From NCBI GenBank assembly GCA_026119855.1, contig JAOWBW010000248.1, forward strand, positions 1,177,310 to 1,241,309: a stretch of 64,000 nt of DNA. Direction: 5' to 3'. Made by a program: the position numbers and the translations under genes. This DNA is from Campanula takesimana (lineage: Eukaryota; Streptophyta; Magnoliopsida; Asterales; Campanulaceae). The notes beneath the pieces were generated by a model. That model was not told where the DNA came from, did no database searches, and worked only from the letters and a program-made list of their open reading frames with translations. Shown in pieces: positions 1 to 10,740 of this stretch (position 1 is its first letter; each line of letters starts with the position of its first letter).

Positions 1-261
1 ACATTTTTTCCATCAACCTGTAAAGGCATAGATTTGGTAAGAAATAATTTTCTATGATAACACGTCATGAGTTCAGCAAAAATAGAAAACCAAATGAAAA
101 AAAAAAAAAAAACCTCTATGTGGTTTATCTAGCTAAGTCAGGTAAATTACGAGTGAAAACAAAATTTATGCCAAATCAATGATTCTAGTAAGAAAAAATA
201 GAAAAAAATACAAAGAAACGATAACAAAATAAATTAAAATACCCAAATAAAAAGAAATAAA

Positions 262-660
262 TGCATACCATTAAATTAGTAGATACGATGAAATAGAGAC
301 TTGATCACGAGGAACCAAAATATCCTAGAATTGGTTGAATATTGATGAAATGTTGATGTGGATTTTTAGTCCAACTAACATTGACTTGATATGGAATGAC
401 GAATCGATTTGGGTTTAGTTGAAGATAGAGGGGAAGATAGAGAGGAAGATGGACACGAGGGATAAGAGAAAATGGCCGCCGTCCTTTAGAGGGAGAAGGT
501 GAGGCTTTCAATTGTTCTCAAAGGTGTATAAGGTCGATTAAGGCTTCTCTTGGGCTAATTCATAAAATATGTTTGCAAAGTGTTCTCATTATTCTAAATT
601 GGGCCTTGTAAAACATAGCATAAAGCAAGCCCAAATGAACAGTTCGCAAGCAAAATACTT
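262..660 (-). promoter_or_regulatory. Promoter and first-exon fragment of a host-type gene, copy 1
   Basis: Read on the minus strand this holds three TGGGCY/RGCCCA site II-type motifs (about 550, 600 and 626), a pyrimidine-rich leader (about 500-410) and an ATG at 271-269 that abuts a GTATGC splice donor. In copies 2 and 3 an AAACCCTAG telo-box lies between the site II motifs and the leader; here it is removed by a deletion near 540. Site II plus telo-box is typical of plant promoters for translation and other growth-linked genes, and a first intron directly after ATG is common in such genes. The gene itself is not identified. Confidence 0.45.
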
Positions 661-1092
661 TTAATTATTAACTAAATAGGACCACTTTGAGAATTACTTT
701 TATTGGGAATATGCCTCTTAGCCACTAGGCTGAGTTGCTTCCCTACTCTTGGAATGGCAGCTTTAAGGTGAGACTGAAGGCTTCCCCTCTTTTTTTGATG
801 ATTAGATGGTCGATATGATCAACTAGTGCCTTTCTTCTCCGAGTCCTGCCAGATCGCTAAGTAGACTCACTCTACCCAAAGGCTGGAACTATTCCTGTAA
901 AAAAATCTATCTGAACACCAAGCCAATGTTGAATCAATGACATTTGATAAAGGATATGTCTGTGGCAATTTTGGGTTTTGAATTGAGAAGGAAAATTTTG
1001 ACCTTGCAAGTGCACAATTCAATTTCCCACTTGCTAAGGAAGAATTTTGGCAAAATAGGGACAAGAGTAAATTTGTTTTTTCGGGTGTTGCA
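661..1092. other. Unassigned sequence between promoter fragment and copia B LTR
   Basis: No convincing gene. Short minus-strand frames occur here in all three copies, but they lack recognisable domains. A poly-T/A-rich interval and a stretch resembling transcribed non-coding DNA are present. This DNA directly flanks the outer end of the copia B LTR, so it is the old insertion target. Confidence 0.4.
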
Positions 1093-2429
1093 TGTTGGAT
1101 AAATCTTACAAACATAAAAAAAACGATTACAATATAATGGAGATAACAATTACACAAATAGGAAAGCATAAAAAACAAATCATACAACCGTATTTGATCA
1201 CTTGTATCTGAGTCATGTGAGAACACAATCTCCTTAAGACGAATTCCTCCCCTTCTGTGTGAGTGCTTGAAGTTTCAATGGGGGTTAGTCTCCCGTGATA
1301 AAACGGATTAACCGGAACCACTTCACACTTAAGCCTTACGGCAAAATGAACTATACTTGGACAATATCACCATCGAATGTTTTCTTGGACGCCAAAGGAT
1401 GAAGAATAACAAATTCAAGAAGGAGGAAGGAGAATGCTAGAAAAGTTTATTTTGTATGTTTTCTTTTCTCTTTTTTTCTCTCAAAGCTTAGTGGGTCTCT
1501 TTTATAATTCAAAACTTCCCATATGATTAATTCTCCAATTAATCCACATATTGGTGATCAAGTTAATTTAACCATTAACCTTGAAATCAATATTTTTCAA
1601 GTTACATTTGCAAACTTATAATGGATAATTAATCATGGAAGTTACACATGAAAGTTATTATTGAATTAAAGAATTATAATTCAATAAAAAGTGGCAAAAA
1701 CTATCAACTAGTTTTTCCATTTTTCCCCATACTGTTTGGGTAGTCATAATGGCTTACTAGAGTCCGCTTATGACTTACAGGTTCTGAATGGTTCGGACTC
1801 GTTGCCAACATAGTATAATCCTATTGGGTCAGACACAATAGAATGGATTGAAAAGGCCGGAAAAATCAGGGAATTTGAAATGTGACCATACGGCTGGAAG
1901 GATGGAGTACGGCTCCTATGGAGCCGTACGGCTATTATGATGGGCCTGGTCAGATTGCTGAGTTTTTTTCTTGGAGAAGGAATCCCGAGCCCAAATGGAA
2001 TTAGGTCAAACCCTCATATAAATATATGCAGCCGGGATTGATAGCTTCAATGGTTGATTTTATAAATCAATAACATTTGTTTGAGAAACAATAAAACATA
2101 AAGAAAGAGGATTATTTATTTTGAGTTTTAAAATCATCAAATACAATAGTCAATGAAGAAAAATAATTCCTACGAAGAAAGTGTTTCTTCATCATCAAGC
2201 CTTGGATCTAGCAATCAATCAAGAAGGTATTCTTGAGTCCGTTCGATGTGTGGATACAGATAGAGGGTGTTTTCTTTATCACCTTAATATCCATGTTCAT
2301 GGATGTGATCTTCAAGGGTTAGTATTCTTTCATCTTGTATTTAATTTAATCAACATGGACGGATTCGGGCTCATGGGTGTTTGATTTCATGTTATTATTC
2401 CGATGCGCATGGTGCATCAAAATCCAACA
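1093..2429 (-). mobile_element. Copia B 3' LTR, copy 1
   Basis: A 1337-bp LTR on the minus strand. It begins TGTTGGAT at 2429 and ends ATCCAACA at 1093, perfect 8-bp inverted ends with TG/CA. The decayed RT-RNase H of a Ty1-copia element lies just upstream on the same strand, which makes this the 3' LTR. No second copy of the LTR is seen inside the unit, so the 5' half was lost. A CCGTACGG palindrome lies at about 1925. A clear polypurine tract is not visible immediately before the LTR. Confidence 0.75.
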
Positions 2430-2559
2430 CATACACATGGTTTTGTGAGACGGTGTAAGAATTGAGGCTCACACAATTCTCCTCGAAGCGGCCCCACTTG
2501 TCACATAGCTCATGTCTTAAAGGTAACCCGTACTACCTCGCTCAAATTTTCAACGCATA

Positions 2560-3645
2560 AAAATTATTAAAATCCATATGCTTATAATTGTCCCTTTAGA
2601 TTGTCACTAATAGGAATGGACTTGGGGTTTGACCCCCACAGTAACGCGCGAGTCTTTTAACATTTAGGTGGTCCCTTTTGAATCTTGTTATTGAGATCTC
2701 CAGTCATCTAGATTGGGTTTTCCGCTGTGATTAACTCTAAGAGGCTTTATGTCTTATTCCCCTCCATAATTTACAACTAACTCTTAGTTCTAACCCTTTG
2801 GTTAACGGAACCATATTTCATTTGGCTTCACATAGTCAAATTAGTTGAAAGTATTTTCTTAATGGTACTATATATTTGACATATATATCAAGACCTACCA
2901 TCATACATAATGCTTTGTGTTCAATCAATCATCAATTGACCTCTAGCAATACAACCAATTACTAGCACAAGGTTCGCCCATTGGAATATCTTCTATAAAT
3001 TGGCATAGTTTCTCGGCTTTCTCACCACATTTATCTAATGCTATAAACTAAGATTCCACTATGAATCTATTTACAACTTATTTGTTTTGAATATTTACAT
3101 GATATAGTCATTCCCGCTAATAAGAATACGAATCCACTCGCCAACCTTAAGTCTTTGATTTTGTATATGCAAGTAGCATCACTATATCCTTAAATTACTG
3201 ATATATGTCTAGTGTAGTGTAATCCACGATATCATTTGTATCTTAAGTACCTTAGTACTTTAACTATACATTTTGGATTACTACTGTACTAACTCACTAG
3301 ACTTTCAATAATTCTCGAGTGTTCAACTTGAGAAACAATGTCAATTCTATTCTTCAATAGATGTTGACTCATGCCTATTGGGTTCTAGCTATTGCTAAAT
3401 TATCCTTGATAATTTCTCAAGAATTATCCATATAATGTGACAAGCTTAATGCAAGTCCATTAAATTTCTTAGATATTTTCACTCCACGGATTACATTGCT
3501 AAACCCATGTTTCATGGTCTTTTCAAAATTTCCAAGAATTATATCATAATTTTCTTAATTCAAATTCATTAGTTCTTCTTGAAATTTTAGACCCAATGGC
3601 TACATTAGCTAAACTTCTTTCAAGTTCATCATATCTTTGATAGGT
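2560..3645 (-). pseudogene. Decayed copia B reverse transcriptase C-terminus and RNase H, copy 1
   Basis: Minus-strand translations across shifting frames give pieces of the Ty1-copia RT end and RNase H: RIDIVSQVEHSRIIESLV, VLRYLR, GLHYTRH, FVFLLAGMTISWKYSKQIS, KAEKLCQFIEDIPMG and FDYVKP, in family order. Many stops and frameshifts mean it cannot be translated. It joins the truncated gypsy RT near 3645, so a second breakpoint or insertion boundary lies there. It belongs with the LTR at 1093-2429. Confidence 0.65.
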
Positions 3646-4362
3646 TTAATCAACAATATTACATAACCACCCAAACACGGACTTTTCCATTTGCCTTTCT
3701 TACTGTCACAACGTTTGCTAACCACGTCAGATACTCAATAACTTTGATGAAACCCACATTGAGAAGCTTTCAATCTCTTCTTTAACTTGTAGAGACCATT
3801 CGGGCTTGATTTTTTTGAGCTTCTGTTTTACCGGCTTGGCATCCTCTTTGTTCGGTATCCTGTGCTCGGCAACCTTTTTGTCTAAACCCGGCATGTCTTT
3901 GTACGACCATGCAAAGACGTCCACAAATTCATTGAGTAGTGCAGTCAGTCTGTCTTTCTCTTCCCCTTTGAAGAAACTTCTTATCTTCATTTTTTTCTGC
4001 TCTTCGCCGGTACCCAGATTAACAACATACAATTCTTCATCAGCTCCTAGATCATTTTCACCATGACTATGGATCTGTTGAGCTAATTCACATAAGTATG
4101 TTTCATTTTCGTGGTCTATTTTTTCATAATTTGAATTGCCTTTAACTTGTTTATTAGACTCATTATTAGTTAATTCATGACTTATGATATTTTCTATCTC
4201 AGGGTACTCGAAAAGATTGAGTTTTTCATTAGAAAAGAAAGGGAACACACGCTCGGCTATCGCCTCCATGTCCTCTTGGGTAAGGTCATCGGAAGCACTC
4301 TCAGAATCGAAAGTGAATTTTAATAAGTCTTCCTTAGTTGCTTTGGAAGGGATGCATCCCAT
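3646..4362 (-). pseudogene. Gypsy (Tat-lineage) RT N-terminal fragment, copy 1
   Basis: The frame from 4362 has the acidic linker before RT, then DRLTALLNEFVDVFAWSYKD and a PVKQKLKKIKPEWSLQVKEE segment, the usual start of Tat/Athila-type reverse transcriptase. The frame stops at 3727. A different frame then reads GFIKVIEYLTWLANVV and a KANGKVRV piece, the next RT motif, so a frameshift lies near 3780. The catalytic YVDD region, RNase H and integrase are absent: the element is truncated against copia B. Confidence 0.75.
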
Positions 4363-4591
4363 TTTCTTGATCAGGAATTATTTGGACACTACGGGCCCCT
4401 TCGTTGAATACCAGTTGTTGATTGGCTCGGAACTTGGCTCGATCTCTCTTGATAGCCCTTCCCCTAAATCTGAGTCTTCAGAGATAGCGTTGACTTAGCA
4501 TTCATCAATTCTCTCTTGAATGGCGTACAAAATAGCCATTCAATGTCTTGTGGTATGGTTTCAAGTTAGGGACCTCATAACATTGTCCCTG

Positions 4592-4936
4592 TTAGTGAGC
4601 TCGGGCCCTTTCATTTTTGATTATTTTTAGATGCCTTTTATCATCCTCGGAAGGCTCGTATCCTAATCCGAACTTGTTTGTGACGAACAGGATTTCCACG
4701 GGCTCCTTTCTTCCTTGTTGATGCCTTCCTAGGCCTAGACCGGGGAAGTAGCTAATTCTTCTCATCAAGCGTAAGACTTTACGATTACTTGGGGGCCATG
4801 ATTCTTTTTCCCCTTCTTTGTCAATGGTATTAATGGAGAAACCAGTGAAAGTGGAGTCTTCCAAACCGTGTTGGACTTGGTGGACGGGCTGTCCCCCATT
4901 TTTGTGAACAGTGACAGTTTCTTCCATTATGGTCAC
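4592..4936 (-). pseudogene. Gypsy protease-RT linker fragment, copy 1
   Basis: A 114-codon minus-strand frame directly following the protease frame but shifted from it. Its second half (LMRRISYFPGLGLGRHQQGR) is of the type found between protease and RT in Tat-lineage polyproteins. Between this piece and the RT fragment, copy 1 lacks about 215 bp that copies 2 and 3 retain. Not functional alone. Confidence 0.6.
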
Positions 4937-5832
4937 TATTTCACTCCCATTTCTGAAGTAGGGATGTAAAGCACTTGAAACGGCACGGTCATGACCATGC
5001 TTCCAAATTCAACGTCCACCTCTATCATGCCCATAACTGTACGGCTAGTGCTATCATACTCTCGAATAACTTGGCTGGAGGGTTTCAAATATGTTCTCTC
5101 AAGTTCCAATATTCCTAGGATTCGGCTTGGCATTATGTTTAGAGCGGACCCACCGTTGACTAGTACTCTTGATAACGGTCTCCCCCTTACTCTTACCTTG
5201 AGGTGAATGGCCTCGTTGTGGTCGGACCCAAATGGTGGAAGGTCTATATCAGCAAATATGATGATATTTCCAAAGTGTATGTAACCAATCATTGCAGTAA
5301 GGTCATCGGGAGATGTTTTGGGAGAGATTGAAATGTCATCGAGGTTATTGATGATGAGGTCTCGGGGTTTCCTTGATGAAGCGATAAGGTCCCAAATGGA
5401 TATGTTTGCTTGAGTCTTCTTGAGTTCAAATAATAAAGGATCTTCGGGTACATCGTGTGCTTTCGATCTTGGAGAAGAGGTGCTTGCCGCAGAAACATTG
5501 GGATTGTTGCTCACAATGACTCGGCCGGAGCGAGTTATCATATTGATGCTCCCTTCTTGCTTCTTGTTCCTATTCTCTAAGACTTCCCTCATCTTCTCAT
5601 CATAAGTCACAGGATAACAAGAATTATCAATTTCATTCATAGTATTAGAGCCCTCATTCACATTTGGATTTGAATGACTGACCTCTTTAAACTCTTCTAA
5701 CTCTACTATATTGACATCACCCTCACTTGGAACTAGAAATTCCTTCTTGTCGATGAGGTCTTGGATGATGGATGAGGTCACGGATAGTGTAGCATAGCTC
5801 GGTAGTGTGACCGCTATATTGATGATAAGCAC
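4936..5832 (-). pseudogene. Gypsy gag end and aspartic protease, copy 1
   Basis: Encodes the end of gag (QDLIDKKEFLVPSEGD), a variable linker and a retropepsin-like domain. The active-site segment reads VLVNGGSALNIMPSRIL where retropepsins have D-[ST/G]-G, so the catalytic Asp is Asn; copies 2 and 3 carry the same Asn. The following TVMGMIEVDVEF and VPFQVLYIPTS strands fit the fold. The gag frame enters this one only through a frameshift at about 5770, next to a near-duplicated GACCTCATC. An inactive protease would prevent polyprotein maturation. Confidence 0.75.
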
Positions 5833-6859
5833 ACCATTTGTTATGAGTGTGATTAGCGGAGACTACCTTGGGCTTGTATTCTTTCAGAGGTGTGATTTGT
5901 TTCTTGGCCACAAGAGCCTCAAAAGCCTCGATTTGAGTCATGCCTTCCAGGAGAGTACAGACACGATCATTTTGGAACTTCTTGCCTTGGGGCGGAGGTA
6001 CCCTATTATAGCTCCCTTTGTCAAAAGTGACGGCATTGAGTGAGGCCTCTTTTGTTGCAATAGAGGTGGCTTTGTAGGGGAAATTGAGAGTGGTTTTCTT
6101 GAGTTCCTTGAGCAACTCGTCCACACAGACCCCTGCCTCGTACATTTGAGCAAAATTGGAGTAGTAACCCCTACTTAAATGGGTGCATAGATCAATTTTT
6201 AGGCACTTGAGGAAGATGTCCATTTGCTCTCTTGTTTTGGGTCTTTACCCAATTGCAGCAAGTTTATCATTCCACCTCCTTGTAGAGTCAATAAAGGACT
6301 CATTGTCCCCTTGGGTGGTCTTCTCAAGCTCTTTCTTTTTTGGGCGGTGCGTAGTGTTGCCTTGGTATTGTGATTTGAAGGCAAGAATGGCGGCGTCCCA
6401 ATCAAGACGAGTGGCAAAAGGAAGAGTTTCATACCAATCTTTGGCGGCCCCCTCGAGAGTGAGTGGGAAACATTGTGCCATCACCTTTGGAAAGACCTTC
6501 TTTGGAACCATGGCCCATATTTAAGTTTCAATGTGAGCCATTGGGCATGAATTGCCCTTGAACTTGCTGATATCGGGCATTTTGAACTTATCGGGGAAAG
6601 CGGCCATTGTGCTCATGAGAATCGATGATTGATAAAGGCTTGTGTCGGAACCTTTTCCCATGTTGACCCCATTAAACCGTTGGTCGATATAGGCCATAAT
6701 TGAATCGACCATCTTGTTGTCATTGTCATTGTCATCGGACTTAGGCTCTTGTTTCTTCTTGAGGGAGCTAACATACAGGCTTTCAAACAAACCTTTAACC
6801 CATACGGCCTTATTTTTCCCTTTGGAGAGCTCGGTGAGTTTAGCCTTCATTCGGTCCAT
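5723..6859 (-). pseudogene. Gypsy (Tat-lineage) gag, copy 1
   Basis: One frame from ATG 6859 to 5723 broken by two stops (near 6518 and 6242). It contains the retrotransposon gag core (AQCFPLTLEGAAKDWYETLP, then a W..F..QY helix) and a C-terminal zinc-binding motif CAYHQYSGHTTELCYTIRDLI, typical of Tat-lineage gag. Both stops also occur in copy 2, so they predate the tandem duplication. The start is supported by the leader and PBS remnant upstream on the minus strand. Confidence 0.78.
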
Positions 6860-8490
6860 TTCAATTTCATGAGCTTCCCTTTCACTGTCTAGGTGAGCTT
6901 GAAATCTTTTGTTTGAGCCTCCTTGTTAAGAGTGGAGACTTATTTTTGGAGAGATTGTACCAAGGCAGTAAGTTGTTCGAAGGACAAGGCATTTTTAGTG
7001 TTGGAGTCATTTGCAGAAGTGCCAGCCATTGACGTTATTGGAGTGATGTCTTCACGAACTAGTCTTTCCATTGAGTCATCGTAGATGCAGGGAGAACCAA
7101 TCGGACCTAAATTGAGAAGGGGCCCTTGTCAGTCTTGAGTAACACTTTCGGTCCTTGGAGAGGCTCAAACATACAATGGGCACACAACTCGGACCACATA
7201 AAGAAAAAAGACTCTTTTATTTATTAAGTCGGAAGGACGTAGTCCTTTTTAGAGTTTCTAGAAAAGTAGTGGAATCGTCACACTAGTATATAGACCATAT
7301 CGCGGCCCCATATACTCATCGGATTCCACCACGCTTGTGAGACCTAAATGTGGGATTAAACTAAATTAAGGTCGTAAAGCATACATATGGGTACGTAGTT
7401 TTATTTTGTCCATAATAACCACTTGTTTCATGTATATTTTTAGGACGTTAGTTTGGGGAAATCTCGACACAAAAAAATCGACTTGGTCACAGAGTGTTAG
7501 ACCTTAACTAGAATGTGTTGGCTTATGCTTGGCTAAAGAGAGGTGACCCCCAGCATGTAGTCATGAATTACACTACGGGCTGAGGTTTACCACTTCGAGA
7601 GAGTCAAGGTCGGGTGGAGCTTGAAACTCTCTAGGACGGGCCTCGATGGATTTGGGTTATTGTGAATACCCCTTTTCGAATGCGGGCAACGCATGGAAAG
7701 TTTCTTATTATTTATATTTTTTTACCTTTTCTTTGGGATTAGGATATTCAAGTTGGCATTCAATTTATTATGAGTCGCCACGCCGTTTTATTGAGCTAAA
7801 ATATTGAGAAAAGCTAACAGAGAGGGTTCGGGGGTCAAGTTATGATAAGAGAAGAATATAACATTGATCACTCCTATCGCTCGATAGATCGGACTTTCTA
7901 TCATGATAATTGTGTTAGTAGTATGTTAGTGATTTTGACCGGATCTGAAGATTGCCTACGTTCCTCTCGTATGAGAAGCTCAGGTCGACATAGTTCGCAC
8001 ATAATCAGAATAGAATGATGAAGCGGGATCATGCATAATGATGGGGGAGGAGAAGGAATCATACAAGATGATCACATCCTAGAATAATGATTATACCATC
8101 GATAGGATCAATGTGTAGTCATCACACTCATCATAGGAGAATTAATGATCATGGGAACATTTACCTAAAGTTTAGGGTTTAGAAGAAGTTCCTAGATCTT
8201 GTCGATCATCATTGGCTATGCATATATTTAGGGATTACCACCCTAGATCTAATATGTTACGCATGTATAAGTCTTAGATCTAGCATAATAATAAGAAACA
8301 TCATGAATCATATGAATAAACACATAAATATGAAAATCTCTACCCTAGATATAGAGCATAATATGAATTCTAGTTAAGAACATGAAGAACACATTATGAA
8401 TCATATGAATATGGATGCATAAACATAATAAAAACATGTATAAATCAGATCTATACTAGTAAAACATAGTAAAAACCTCACCAATCTTGA
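6860..8490 (-). mobile_element. Gypsy leader, degenerate PBS and probable 5' LTR, copy 1
   Basis: The stretch upstream of gag on the minus strand. At 7280-7267 it reads TGACGATTCCACTA, a two-transition variant of the intact PBS TGGCGACTCCACTG of the element at 56766. Sequence from about 7287 to 8490 is probably the 5' LTR; it contains a TGGCGACTC motif (about 7780) as the LTR at 55287 also does, and a conserved block at 7934-7985 shared with that element (60253-60309). The outer boundary with copia A near 8490 is inferred from where copia coding stops. Confidence 0.5.
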
Positions 8491-10028
8491 CAAGAACGAA
8501 GCCGAATCTGGGACGTGGATTCGCTGGACCTTCGGGATTGCTAGAAAGGCTTGGGGAGAGAGTTCTGTCATCAGTTTTGACTCTGGAACTCGAAGGAGAG
8601 AATTGATTGGTTCTTTGTTTCTTGTTTGAATTCCTTCACTTACCTCCCTTATCACTTGTGTAGAAGGATGATTCCTTCTTATTCTGGCTGGGGGATCTCT
8701 TCTTATAATTTCATGAACCTCTGCACCATTTGGATTTTCTTCTTCTGTTTCAGCAGTTGTACTTGAATCAGGTGTTACCGGAAGTGTTGCCTCGTTAGTG
8801 GTAACACTTTGGCCAGCACCTGCTTCATCAACAGAGTTAGAATTTTCTCTGTTATCATTCAGCTCATCCAATAGAATCAAGGGAGGTTCCTGAGGTCCTT
8901 CACCTGTAATACTCGACAGGTCATCAAAAGAAATGTTAACCGATTCTTGGATAGTTTTTAACCTTAGATTGTACACCCTATATGCTCGACTATTTTGAGC
9001 ATACCCAAGAAAAATTGCCTTATCACTCTTAGAGTCAAAATTTTCAGTTGATCCCGATCATTTAGAATGTAACATACACACCAAAAAACATGAAAATAGT
9101 GAACTTTAGGCTTCTTGCCATTCAAAATCTCATAAGGTGTCATTGTGGTACCGGGTCTTAAGAAAATTCTATTTGCCATGTGACAAGCGGTATTTAATGC
9201 TTCGGCCCAAAATTTTTTAGAAATTTGTTTAGAAAACAACAGTACATGGGCCATTTCAAGTAAAGTCCGATTTTTCCTTTCGGCAATCCCATTTTGTTGA
9301 GGAGTTTTGGGTGCCGAAAATTCATGGTGTATTCCCATTTTCTCACAAAAGGAAGAAAAGGAAACATTTTCAAACTCTTTACCATGATCGGATCTTATAC
9401 GAGAAACAGAAGCACAAAACATGTTTTTAATTCTTGAGTGAAAGATTTTAAATTTTTCAAAAGCCTCAGATTTTTCTTTTAAGAAAAAGATCCAAGAGAA
9501 CCTAGAAAAATCATCAACAATTACCAACGAATATTTCTTACCACCCAAACTATCAACCTCAACTGGACCCATTACATCCATATGTAAAAGTTGAAAACAA
9601 TGAGTTGTTCCAGAGTACTGCTCATGGTATTGGGCAGCACTGTGAGCAGCACGAGTTTGTTTGCCTTTAAGACAACCTTCATAAATGATTTTGTTTTTAA
9701 AATCCAAATTAGGAACTCCTTGAATAGAACCAAGCTTAACAATTTTTTCAATGTTTCGGAAATTTGCGTGTCCTAACTTTTGATGCCACAAAGTGGTGAC
9801 ATCAACTCTAACAGAGTTGCATACCTGTTTATCTTCAATTCAATAACAATTGTCAATAGATCTTGTACCTGACATCACACACTTGTTAGTACGATCAAAG
9901 ACCTCACAAGTATTTTTATTAAATTTCACCTCTTAATCATTGTCACAAAGTTGGCTTATACTAATTAAATTAGCTACAAAACCATCTACATGTACGACAT
10001 GTTTTAGGGCAGGGAAACCGGGCACATT
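8491..10028 (-). pseudogene. Copia A GAG-pre-integrase, integrase and linker, copy 1
   Basis: Minus-strand pol fragment. It contains the GAG-pre-integrase segment WHQKLGHANFRNIEKIVKLG, then the rve integrase core with the DDE residues visible: D in LHMDVMGPVE, D in RSDHGKEFEN and E in NGIAERKNRTLLEMA. A frame from about 8976 adds the acidic post-integrase linker. RT and RNase H are missing; sequence passes into the gypsy LTR near 8490. In-frame TAA and TGA codons (about 9932 and 9839), shared with copy 2, break the frame upstream of WHQ. The remaining 5' half of the element lies beyond CACTA-1. Confidence 0.8.
10026..10028. repeat. CACTA-1 target site duplication, left
   Basis: ATT directly before the CACTA terminus; its partner is at 21195-21197. 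The empty site in copy 2 (42247-42249) has a single ATT. Confidence 0.9.
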
Positions 10029-10740
10029 CACTACAAGAAAAACACCTTTCTGCGATGGCTAAAAACAATCGCCTATAGGTAGAAATCCATCGCGTTTTAG
10101 GTTTTGCGATGGATTAAATCATCGACATGACCTTCGCCTATACCCCTGTCGCTAAAGGTATAGGCGATTGTTTTAGTCATCGCAGAATGTTTTCCATAAT
10201 ATGCGATTGCTTTTCAATCGAATATAATATTTTTTAAATAATAATATTAATAATAATTTAATGTGTTGGCCATCGCAGAAAGTATGATACATAAGGAGAC
10301 GGATAAAGCCATCGCCTATTACCGCTTTTTCAATCTTATGCGATTGTTTTTCAATCGCTTATTGTGGATATATATTTTTTTAATTAAAATAGACGGATAA
10401 AGCCATCGCTTATTACCCCTTTTGAAATCTTATGTGATTGCTTTTCAATCGCTTATTGTAAATATTTTATTTTTAATTTAATTTTAATTAAAATAGACGG
10501 ATAAAGCCATCGCTTATTACCCCTTTTGCAATCTTATGCGATTGCTTTTCAATCGCTTATTGTAAATATTTTAATTTTAATTAAAATAGACGGATAAAGC
10601 CATCGCCTATTACCCCTTTTCAATCTTATGCGATTGGTTTTCAATCGCTTATTGTAAATATTTTATTTTAAATTTTAATTTTAATTAAAATGTGAGACGG
10701 ATATAGCCATCGCATATCGCATTTTTTTTTTTTTGTTACA
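10029..10740. repeat. CACTA-1 left subterminal repeats
   Basis: After the TIR come many copies of two short themes in both orientations: GCGATGGC/GCCATCGC and GCGATTG..CAATCGC. From 10280 a longer unit of about 100-130 bp (GACGGATAAAGCCATCGC, then CAATCTTATGCGATTG, then an AT-rich spacer) repeats about five times. Subterminal arrays of this kind bind TNPA-type proteins in En/Spm. The same words occur at the right end. Confidence 0.8.

Noticed and set aside
867..1321. Conserved short minus-strand ORFs with a hydrophobic stretch
   Set aside because: They straddle the copia B LTR boundary (1093), so they are artefacts of LTR and flank sequence.
3806..4066. Plus-strand hydrophobic ORFs opposite the gypsy RT fragment
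   Set aside because: Antisense shadows of the RT and linker coding strand; the same shadows occur in copies 2 and 3.
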